Source of the DNA: Pseudomonas aestuarii
GTDB taxonomy: Bacteria > Pseudomonadota > Gammaproteobacteria > Pseudomonadales > Pseudomonadaceae
Direction of reading: 5' to 3'
Assembly (NCBI RefSeq): GCF_027988105.1
Contig: NZ_JAQJZJ010000006.1
Span: 248,001-312,000 of the forward strand
DNA length: 64,000 bases
Shown here piece by piece: positions 1 to 5,940 of the stretch. The notes under the pieces are model-generated. The model ran no database searches. It saw only the letters and a list, made by a program, of their open reading frames with translations, and was not told where the DNA came from. Within the stretch, counting starts at the first letter, position 1. Each line of letters opens with the position of its first letter. A program made the position numbers and the translations under genes.

Positions 1-157
1 CGCCACGGCTGTGCAGTTTGCCGCGTACGATGATGCGGCCTTTGGTAAAACCAAACTCTTCCAGCACCTGCTTGTGCATGTCCCAACCGGCTTTCTGAAT
101 GGCGGGGGCAATGTATTTGCTGCAGATGTCTCGTTCAGAGAGTGACTTCTTGTCCAT
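1..157 (-). CDS. hsdR: Type I restriction enzyme R subunit (HsdR), N-terminus only
   Basis: Only the first 52 codons are present; the gene runs off the left edge. The translation begins MDKKSLSERDIC and continues through FTKGRIIVRGKLHSRG, which closely resembles the start of EcoKI-family HsdR proteins as I recall them. In those proteins the N-terminal domain is the endonuclease domain, followed by a DEAD-like translocase. The complex cuts unmodified foreign DNA after ATP-driven translocation. Partner hsdM and hsdS genes would be expected further left. It is divergent from the exonuclease cassette, with about 170 bases between the starts. The family call is fairly firm despite the short length; whether the gene is intact cannot be seen. 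Confidence 0.8.
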   Translation of the reverse strand, partial: MDKKSLSERDICSKYIAPAIQKAGWDMHKQVLEEFGFTKGRIIVRGKLHSRG

Positions 158-327
158 CGGTTCCGAGTCCTTGGATTTATAAGTTCGGACTTTACCAGAC
201 CGGTGATGGCTAAACGACTTGCCAGAACTCGCTAACGCTCAAGAGCTGAGTTGATGCGGGTAATATCCTGGTTGAGAATTGGCTTGGTTGCGGTTTATAC
301 AGCCATCCGCCTGTGACGGAGATAGAA

Positions 328-1626
328 ATGTCATACATTCAAAAAGCTGATATTCCTAAGGCATACATTGCACCCGACGCACTTATGTATGCCGGTGCAG
401 GCTGGCTTGCCCTAGTGCGCGAAGCGCTGGCTGTGATCGACAGCAGCGAGATCGTGGCTATCCGTGAAGACTCGGGCGCACTGCGCATCGAACTGGCCTG
501 CAGCACGCCAGAGCAGCGCTACGCATTGACCGAAATCGCTAAGCGTTCACTGGCCGTATGTGAAATCTGCGGCGATGCTGGCGAGCTTCGCTTTGACGGC
601 TTAAAAAACGGCCATCCTGCGGGCTGGCACCGCGTACGTTGCGAGGCACACGCCAACACCAAAACCTACGGTGACGAACTTCTCACCCGCGAAAAACGCC
701 GGCGCCGAGCCCTTTGGCAAATCGCCCCGCTACGCGATCCGGCCGAGGTGCCCGGCGCCTTAGCAGAGCTTCGCTCGATCCTTGCCATGGACCAAGCCAC
801 ACCTATCGGCCCTGCAGCCGGCTGGACCATCGACCAGCTGCTCGCCGCCGTGCCGGTTCACGCTGACGCCAACCCGCGCTACGTCTGCCCGAGCGAAATT
901 CCTGAGCCGTGGAGAACTCGTTTTGAAATCGCCAGCAGCGGCAGCACCCGTTTCGCCAAGGGCTTCTATGCAGACGACTGGGCGAACTTTTTATACCTCT
1001 GGCAAAAAGAACACACTGCACTGACTGATCGCCTGTTAGACCTAGATGAGCCATCCGAAAATCTGCTGATTATCGACTTCGAAGCGACCTGCGAAGACCC
1101 AACACCCGAGGGTTACCACTTCCAGATTATTGAGATCGGAGCCGTCTGGGCATCGCACAACGGTGAAATTTTGGATACTTTCGAAACCTTGGTGCGCGCA
1201 GACCAGCCCATCAGTGAGTTTTGCACGGCTATCACGACGATCACCCAGGTCCAATCTGATAGCGGTTTGAGCTTCCCTGAAGCTAGTGCGGCCCTGGCGG
1301 AATTCGCCAGCCGTTACCCAAGTAAAACGTGGGCCAGTTGGGGCGCTGGCGACCTTAAAATGATCGAACGCGACAGCGCTTATCATGGTGTAAAGAACCC
1401 GCTAGATGACTGGGCGCACCGCAATCTGAAACTCGAATACCACGATGCAAAACCGAAAATGAAGAAAAAGCAGCCGCATGTGGGTATGAAGAGGGCGATG
1501 ATCGAGTTGGGTATCGAGCAAGAAGGCGCGCACCATCGGGCGCTGCCCGATGCGCTCAATATCGCCAAGGTTTTCTCAGAAATGCAGAGCAGAGTGCGAC
1601 TCAACCGCTGGGGCGAGCCGCAATGA
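328..1626 (+). CDS. DEDDh 3'-5' exonuclease fused to a phage-type Cys/His domain
   Basis: The product is 432 residues. The C-terminal half (about 246-415) is a DEDDh exonuclease of the RNase T/ERI-1-like class: D250 and E252 in LLIIDFEATCE, D342 in GAGDLKM, and H403 with D408 in AHHRALPDAL, so all five catalytic residues are present. The N-terminal part (about 20-110) holds GWLALVREAL, then C78-x2-C81 and C105-x2-H108, a pattern I associate with small phage proteins that read GWxxL...CExCG...CxxH. Residues 110-245 are unassigned. The ATG at 328 follows GGAG by six bases; an in-frame GTG at 313 is less likely. Its stop overlaps the next gene by ATGA. The substrate (DNA or RNA) is unknown. Confidence 0.8.
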   Translation: MSYIQKADIPKAYIAPDALMYAGAGWLALVREALAVIDSSEIVAIREDSGALRIELACSTPEQRYALTEIAKRSLAVCEICGDAGELRFDGLKNGHPAGWHRVRCEAHANTKTYGDELLTREKRRRRALWQIAPLRDPAEVPGALAELRSILAMDQATPIGPAAGWTIDQLLAAVPVHADANPRYVCPSEIPEPWRTRFEIASSGSTRFAKGFYADDWANFLYLWQKEHTALTDRLLDLDEPSENLLIIDFEATCEDPTPEGYHFQIIEIGAVWASHNGEILDTFETLVRADQPISEFCTAITTITQVQSDSGLSFPEASAALAEFASRYPSKTWASWGAGDLKMIERDSAYHGVKNPLDDWAHRNLKLEYHDAKPKMKKKQPHVGMKRAMIELGIEQEGAHHRALPDALNIAKVFSEMQSRVRLNRWGEPQ

Positions 1627-2209
1627 CAGCCGAGCTTTCCCAAAAAAGCAGGCTCTTGAGATCCATATCCTTGAATCTGAGATCGAGCGGCTCAAGTCGC
1701 GCCCATTTGAGCCACTGGCTGAACCGATGCTGGCGGCTTACATAGACACGGAATTCACCAGTCTGAACCGGTACACAGCCAGGCTGATCAGCCTCGCCCT
1801 GGTAGTGCAGGGCGGCCCCGAGTTCTATGTCGAGCTGACCGATAATTGGGATGAGGCAGACTGCTCCGGTTTCGTCTGTGAGATCGTACTGCCACAGCTG
1901 GATTTAGACACATACGGGCGCATGACTGAGCAAGCACGGCTCGAACTAGGGCAATTCCTGCAGGCGTTGGGTGACGTAAAAATCGCGAGCGATGCGCCGT
2001 CTTGGGACTGGCCGCTGCTGCTGGAACTGGCTGGGCCAGCTGGTTTGCCGGCGAGCGTCCAGGCGGAGCCGCTAGACCTTAACCTGCTGGACCTGGGCGC
2101 CACACACGCTCTGGATGAGCCGCCTCATCACGCATTACTCGACGCGCGATTGTTGGCTGATATGGTTGGCAGGAGTAGCTCTATCTTTACGCGAAGTGCC
2201 TATAAATAG
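1623..2209 (+). CDS. DEDDh exonuclease, apparently frameshifted near its start
   Basis: The ATG at 1623 overlaps the previous stop (ATGA), but this frame leads to a nonsense-looking peptide. After MTAELSQK, moving one base back in the A6 run at 1642-1647 gives KQALEIHILESEIERL and then an open frame to 2209 with a full exonuclease: AAYIDTEF (D, E), IASDAPSWDW (D) and HHALLDARLL (H, D). The simplest reading is a one-base deletion in the A run, or programmed -1 slippage. The alternative is a start at ATG 1727 (MLAAYIDTEF), which keeps the catalytic domain but has no clear ribosome binding site and would not be coupled to the upstream gene. It resembles the Rv2179c-like exoribonuclease group. 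Confidence 0.6.
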
Positions 2210-2263
2210 GTATTTCGTGTAGAGATAAGTTGAGCGTCTGCACTCCTGCCAGGTTGGGTGCAT

Positions 2264-2286
2264 AGGTGTTTCGACTGAAAACACCT
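2264..2286. terminator. Hairpin between convergent genes
   Basis: AGGTGTTT (2264-2271) pairs perfectly with AAACACCT (2279-2286) around a seven-base loop. It lies between the exonuclease stop and the convergent HAD gene stop, where a shared terminator would be expected. There is no long T run on either side, so function is inferred from position only. Confidence 0.35.
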
Positions 2287-2780
2287 TACCGATGAACTTC
2301 CAACAGAGCCACCAACCGCGCAAACGTGGCCTCATCCCCCAGCCCTTGCGCAGGGTCTGTCTGCACGAGATTGCCTCGCGCGCTGGATGCCCAGCCCTCC
2401 ATGTCATCGTCGATCGCGACCCACTTCTGGCCGGTTGCGCGCCGCCTGAGGTCTGACGTGATCTGCTGATAACGGGTCTTGCCGCGCCAGTTGTCGCTAC
2501 TGTCAGAATGCCAGCCGCTCGCCATTCTCGTATGAAACGTCGAACCGATGACGCGCTCCAGAATCGTCTCTGGAAGCGCCGCCTTCGCCTTGAGAAACCC
2601 CACCTCGCGCACCCAGCTTGTCGAGAGGACTATTTGCACGTCCGACCTATTGGCAAGCGCCTCAACAAGCCTGTTGGCCCACATAAACAGCTCACCCTCA
2701 GCTTTCAGGACGATCTTGCCTTTGACGATATACACCTCGTCGGGGTGACGCACCCCATCAAAGTCCAGATAAAGAAGCAT
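2286..2780 (-). CDS. HAD domain protein of the RNA-repair-associated type
   Basis: The product is 164 residues. MLLYLDFDGVRHPDEV carries the HAD motif I (DxDGV), TSWVREV fits motif II (T/S), and WVAIDDDMEGW fits the acidic motif IV region. This matches the Pfam family described as the HAD domain in Swiss Army Knife RNA repair proteins, which occurs widely in mobile elements as a stand-alone gene. Phosphatase activity on a nucleotide or RNA end is plausible but not shown. It is convergent with the exonuclease pair and downstream of the HTH repressor, with a 65-base gap. No membrane or signal segment is present. Confidence 0.75.
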   Translation of the reverse strand: MLLYLDFDGVRHPDEVYIVKGKIVLKAEGELFMWANRLVEALANRSDVQIVLSTSWVREVGFLKAKAALPETILERVIGSTFHTRMASGWHSDSSDNWRGKTRYQQITSDLRRRATGQKWVAIDDDMEGWASSARGNLVQTDPAQGLGDEATFARLVALLEVHR

Positions 2781-2845
2781 GATCTTGTCTCAGATTTAAG
2801 CAGCCCGCTGTCGATATTTTTCCAGGCAAGAGCAGGCAACCTGGG

Positions 2846-3424
2846 TCAATAGTCGTCTTTATGTTGGTCGTTATCAGGCTCATGCGAGTTCGAAGGTGAA
2901 TCGTTATTTGCGGCTTTAAGAGCCATATCTAGTTGCGTGCGTAACTCTCGCAGTGCCTCGATGGCTGTTTTTTCAATCTCGGACAATGCGTTTTCTTCAG
3001 CCTCTCTGGTGACTTCTAGCTCAGCAAGTTGAATTTTTGCCTGCAGTTCCTCGAGATTATTTTCATATGGATCGTCGTCGCCATAGGTGCGGCTGAACGA
3101 ATTGATGAGCTGAGCAAAATATGGCTTGGCTGCATTGCGAGTGACGTATAGGCGCTCCGGGTAGAAAGGTTTTCCTGGTCTATGTCTACATGAAACGTGT
3201 CCATGCCTGGCATCAGTAACCCCGGTGATCATCCAGAATGCATATTCGGGCCAGAGGCGGCCCACTGCCTGAATCATCTCCGCCGTTGGGCGCTGCTTTC
3301 CGTTGAAAGCCTTGTTCCAGCTAGTAGCAGGGATTTCAGTGAGCTCAGCTAGCTCAACCCAGCGTCTATTTTCGGAAATATTCTGCTGAATAACCCTTTT
3401 GAATCGCTCAAATATATCGTCCAT
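2846..3424 (-). CDS. HTH repressor-like protein with coiled-coil tail
   Basis: The product is 192 residues from MDDIFERF. Residues 8-60 (RVIQQNISENRRWVELAELTEIPATSWNKAFNGKQRPTAEM in outline) fit an XRE-type helix-turn-helix, followed by WPEYAFWMITG, common in phage-type regulators. The C-terminal third (about 125-180) is charged and heptad-like, suggesting a coiled coil for dimerisation. An upstream in-frame ATG exists (3472), but it lies inside the palindromic operator, so the start at 3424 is preferred. Divergence from the excisionase-like gene, with an operator-like palindrome between them, suggests a lysogeny-type switch. No peptidase or sensor domain is seen. Confidence 0.7.
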   Translation of the reverse strand: MDDIFERFKRVIQQNISENRRWVELAELTEIPATSWNKAFNGKQRPTAEMIQAVGRLWPEYAFWMITGVTDARHGHVSCRHRPGKPFYPERLYVTRNAAKPYFAQLINSFSRTYGDDDPYENNLEELQAKIQLAELEVTREAEENALSEIEKTAIEALRELRTQLDMALKAANNDSPSNSHEPDNDQHKDDY

Positions 3425-3454
3425 CGCAGGCGAGCCTATTGATTTATGATGCTT

Positions 3455-3473
3455 GATGGATACATTATCCATC
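3455..3473. promoter_or_regulatory. Perfect 19-bp palindromic operator candidate
   Basis: GATGGATA-CAT-TATCCATC is a perfect 8-bp inverted repeat with a 3-base spacer. It lies in the divergent region between the HTH repressor and the excisionase-like gene, about 30 bases upstream of the repressor start and just downstream of a TATAAT on that strand. Geometry and location fit a repressor operator giving autoregulation; binding is inferred. Confidence 0.65.
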
Positions 3474-3494
3474 CGTGGTGATTTATTGCCTCTG

Positions 3495-3500
3495 ATTATA
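3495..3500 (-). promoter_or_regulatory. -10 box of the repressor promoter
   Basis: The minus strand reads TATAAT here, about 70 bases upstream of the repressor ATG, with the 19-bp palindrome just downstream of the expected transcription start. No good -35 is seen at 17 bases, so it may need an activator or be a weak promoter. Confidence 0.4.
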
Positions 3501-3550
3501 CAGCATCGCACATTACGTGCGCTCGTCCAGGCTTACGATGGAGATCCACA

Positions 3551-3775
3551 ATGACCGACAGCGAAACCATTTTGTTGGCTCAGTTCGGTAGTCCGCTGCT
3601 AACGCTGGCACAGGTAGCCAAAATTCTTGATCGCAGTCCAGATGGTTTGAGAATCACGCTGAGTGGAGACAGCGATCTGGCTCGTAGGCTAAAACCGGCC
3701 AAGAAGCGGATCGGTCGACGGGTGCTTTTTAGCGTTGCCGAGCTGGCGCGATTTATTGACGAATCGCACGGGTGA
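3551..3775 (+). CDS. Small excisionase/AlpA-like HTH protein
   Basis: The product is 74 residues. LLTLAQVAKILDRSPDGLR is a helix-turn-helix and RIGRRVLFSVAELARFID is the wing/second part seen in MerR-like excisionase and AlpA-type proteins (HTH_17 class). GGAG at 3540-3543 sits seven bases before the ATG. It is divergent from the repressor and nine bases upstream of the replication-type gene, so the two are probably one early operon. In integrative elements such proteins direct excision or activate the integrase; here that is inference from size, fold and position. Confidence 0.65.
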   Translation: MTDSETILLAQFGSPLLTLAQVAKILDRSPDGLRITLSGDSDLARRLKPAKKRIGRRVLFSVAELARFIDESHG

Positions 3776-3784
3776 GGTTGAGCA

Positions 3785-4594
3785 ATGAAGGACACGGTAA
3801 TTTTACGGCGACGAGTTGAAAGCAATTTCACAACGTTTCCGAATGAGTTAATTCGAGATAATCGTCTCTCGTGGAAGGCTTTGGGTTTGCTTGCCTACTT
3901 GCTTGCTCATCCCGCCGACTTCCGCCTCAATTTAGTGTATCTGGCTAAGCAGCGACCTAGTGGGCGTGATGCCACTAGGTCTGCGCTAAGAGAGCTCGAA
4001 GCCGCAGGGTATGTCTCAATTGAGCGCAGCCACGACGACATGGGGCGGTTTTCCACGACCACGTGGATGGTTTCTCAGACACCGGACTTTGTGCCTGTTT
4101 CACCATGTGCGGAAAATCCGAATACGGTAAAACCGACGGAGGAAAAACCGAAGGCGGAGAGACCGACGTCGGATAAGCCAACACTAATAAGTACTGAAAC
4201 AGAACAAAAACTTAGAATAAAAAAAACTACTACAACAAAGCAGGAGGTTAGGGCGCTCGAGCGGCCAAGTGGGCTAGCTGAAAAATACTGGCCAGCGATC
4301 GAAAACCTTTTGATTGATATCCCTTTAATGGATGCCAAAGAGTTGCTTGATGAGTTAACGCAGGCCCTAAAAATAGGGTCGATCAAGACAACACCGATTA
4401 AGTGGTTCCATGGTGTGCTGCTGCGATACAAAGCAGGGCAGTTTGTGCCGTCACAACCCCTGAAAAAGCGAGTCGAGTCTCTGAATAAGGCGAGCAGAGC
4501 GCCGGGCGTAATGCTCGATAAGGATCGGGGGCTTGGGAATGAGTACTTAAAGCAGATGAAGACCAAGACCTCTCTGGCAGGTCCTAGTCGATGA
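3785..4594 (+). CDS. Phage-type replication / winged-helix protein
   Basis: The product is 269 residues. Residues 10-95 (FTTFPNELIRDNRLSWKALGLLAYLL, then TRSALRELEAAGYVSI) are the winged-helix domain found at the N-terminus of phage and satellite replication proteins of the O/DnaD-like sort. A repetitive linker of five-residue units follows (about 110-134), then a C-terminal domain (about 165-225; PIKWFHGVLLRYKAGQF) seen in similar proteins. I recognise the architecture, not a named protein. The sequence is noticeably A+T rich and contains an A8 run at 4219-4226. It is convergent with the integrase, 57 bases apart. Confidence 0.65.
   Translation: MKDTVILRRRVESNFTTFPNELIRDNRLSWKALGLLAYLLAHPADFRLNLVYLAKQRPSGRDATRSALRELEAAGYVSIERSHDDMGRFSTTTWMVSQTPDFVPVSPCAENPNTVKPTEEKPKAERPTSDKPTLISTETEQKLRIKKTTTTKQEVRALERPSGLAEKYWPAIENLLIDIPLMDAKELLDELTQALKIGSIKTTPIKWFHGVLLRYKAGQFVPSQPLKKRVESLNKASRAPGVMLDKDRGLGNEYLKQMKTKTSLAGPSR
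4112..4186 (+). repeat. 15-bp in-frame tandem repeat (pentapeptide x5)
   Basis: Five consecutive 15-base units encode ENPNT, VKPTE and three further units of the pattern acidic-K/R-P-x-x. The proline at position three is invariant, and the DNA units share a CGG...CCGA core. It forms the linker between the winged-helix domain and the C-terminal domain of the replication-type protein. Such linkers commonly vary in copy number between relatives. Confidence 0.8.
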
Positions 4595-4651
4595 TGTAAA
4601 GTTGATATGGGGCCTGTAGATGAGTACTCACGGATCTTGCTGCTAGTTGAA

Positions 4652-5722
4652 TCAGCCGTCCGGGTGACGGTGAAATTGGTCCAGCTTACTGACCAGATCC
4701 TCCGCACGCAGGTGGGTATAACGTTTCAGCATCTGCATCGACTTGTGGCCGCTGATTGCCGAGACCTCTTGGTCAGATAGGCCGCCCTCGACCAGCCGGC
4801 TTACCGCCTCATGCCGCAGATCGTGGAAGCGAAAATCGGGCATGCCGAGTTTGGTTTTCAGCAAGCCCCAGGTCTTGGTGAATGCGTAGGGGCCTCGCTT
4901 ACCGGTTTTTCCTGGTTCGCCAAAGAACACCAGGTCGCAGTCAATTGGCCTTATCGGGTTGTTCAGGGCTGTCTGGAAGGTTTCTGTAGCCCATTTGCTT
5001 AGCGGGACAGTGCGAGCGCTGTCGTTCTTGGTGTCCGAGAGGCGTACCACGCGCTTTTTCATGTCGACCTGGTGTCTGCGCAGGGATGTGATCTCTGATG
5101 AGCGCATGCCTGTTTCCAGCGCGATACGGACGATCCAGCCAAGCATGGGGTTGCTGTGGTTGTTTACCGCCGTTAGCAGGCGGCGTTCTTCTTCTGCGGA
5201 CAAGCGCCGGTCGCGGCCTTCGCCGGGGCTGGGTTTGCGGATGTTCAGCACCGGATTGAAACTAAGGCCCAGGCCCCATTCCTGAATCGCCACTGTGAAC
5301 AGGTGGCTGAGTAGGGCCAGCTCCAGGCGCACGGTGTTGTTGCTGGTGGGCTTGCCGCGATTGGTGATCGAGGCTAGGCGGGTGTCGCGGTAGCCGGCGA
5401 TGATCTCGGCAGAGAGGGCGGCCATGGAGTATTTGCCCAAGTGACTGATCAGCTGTCGGGCTTTGGTGGCTTCGGCGCGCTGGGTAGTAGGCTTCTTGGT
5501 GGGACTGATTTCGCTGAGGTAGCGTTTCAGCGCCATCTCCAAGGTCATGCGTTCGGAGCCGCTGCGCTGGATGTACACGCCTCTGACCATTTCGTCTTCG
5601 GTGCGGCGTGCCCAGTCTTCGGCATCGCGCTTGGTGCGGAAGGTTTTGGTGTTGGTCGGCCAGCCGGTTTTGCGTACCAGGGCCTTCCAAGTGCCGGCAT
5701 CCGTTTTGACGATGGTGGCCAT
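4652..5722 (-). CDS. int: Site-specific tyrosine recombinase (integrase)
   Basis: The product is 356 residues from MATIVKTDAG; GGAG lies eight bases upstream, making this start better than the one at 5758. Residues 1-60 form an arm-binding-like N-terminal domain, 65-165 the core-binding SAM-like domain (MTLEMALKRYL...), and 180-350 the catalytic domain. Catalytic residues are visible: R in ALETGMRSSEI, K in SDTKNDSARTVP, H-x2-R in FRFHDLRHEA, H in ISGHKSM and Y in LKRYTHL. It would catalyse integration and excision at the adjacent tRNA-Met gene. It is transcribed away from the tRNA, 126 bases from its 3' end, a usual arrangement for tRNA-targeting islands. Confidence 0.92.
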   Translation of the reverse strand: MATIVKTDAGTWKALVRKTGWPTNTKTFRTKRDAEDWARRTEDEMVRGVYIQRSGSERMTLEMALKRYLSEISPTKKPTTQRAEATKARQLISHLGKYSMAALSAEIIAGYRDTRLASITNRGKPTSNNTVRLELALLSHLFTVAIQEWGLGLSFNPVLNIRKPSPGEGRDRRLSAEEERRLLTAVNNHSNPMLGWIVRIALETGMRSSEITSLRRHQVDMKKRVVRLSDTKNDSARTVPLSKWATETFQTALNNPIRPIDCDLVFFGEPGKTGKRGPYAFTKTWGLLKTKLGMPDFRFHDLRHEAVSRLVEGGLSDQEVSAISGHKSMQMLKRYTHLRAEDLVSKLDQFHRHPDG

Positions 5723-5739
5723 CTTTGCTGCTCCAAAAG

Positions 5740-5774
5740 TGTACCGCTGTACCGGCACTGTACTGAATTTGTAC
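5740..5774. repeat. Four TGTAC repeats in front of the integrase
   Basis: TGTAC occurs at 5740, 5748, 5759 and 5770, that is with steps of 8, 11 and 11 bases. Three copies continue as TGTACC. They lie between the integrase start and the tRNA 3' end, where arm-type integrase sites or an excisionase/autoregulation site are expected. One helical turn spacing for the last three favours protein binding. This is inferred from pattern only. Confidence 0.5.
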
Positions 5775-5818
5775 CTTTGGACTATAGGACTGGTCTAGCT
5801 GTTTTTCCTGCAGACATG

Positions 5819-5843
5819 AAAAAGCCGCGCAGTGCGCGGCTTT
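5819..5843 (-). terminator. Terminator of tRNA-Met
   Basis: GCCGCGC (5824-5830) pairs with GCGCGGC (5834-5840) around a three-base loop, extended by AAA/TTT. Read on the minus strand the hairpin is followed by TTTTT, a classic intrinsic terminator just after the tRNA 3' end. Confidence 0.85.
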
Positions 5844-5848
5844 GCAGT

Positions 5849-5925
<77 letters not shown>

Positions 5926-5940
5926 TCAGAAGCTGGCGGA

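Larger units (their letters stand above)
1..5848. mobile_element. Integrative element (partial) at the tRNA-Met 3' end
   Basis: The segment left of the tRNA-Met gene differs from the rest of the window. It is visibly more A+T rich (for example 4.1-4.3 kb), it starts with a tyrosine integrase directly beside the tRNA 3' end, and it carries phage-type genes: a replication/winged-helix protein, a small excisionase-like HTH protein, an HTH repressor, a HAD protein, two DEDDh exonucleases and the start of a type I restriction subunit. To the right, gene order is core Pseudomonas. Integration at a tRNA 3' end is typical of this integrase class. The far end and its att repeat are outside the window, so the size is unknown. 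It could be a prophage remnant, a satellite or a plain genomic island. Confidence 0.8.

Noticed and set aside
2508..2852. Plus-strand frames opposite the HAD gene
   Set aside because: No motifs; the minus strand has the DxDG motif and a standard start.
4075..4707. 210-codon minus-strand frame over the replication-type gene
   Set aside because: Ser/Phe/Val-rich translation is the reverse of the repeat region; the plus frame has the winged helix and a start spaced for coupling to the gene upstream.
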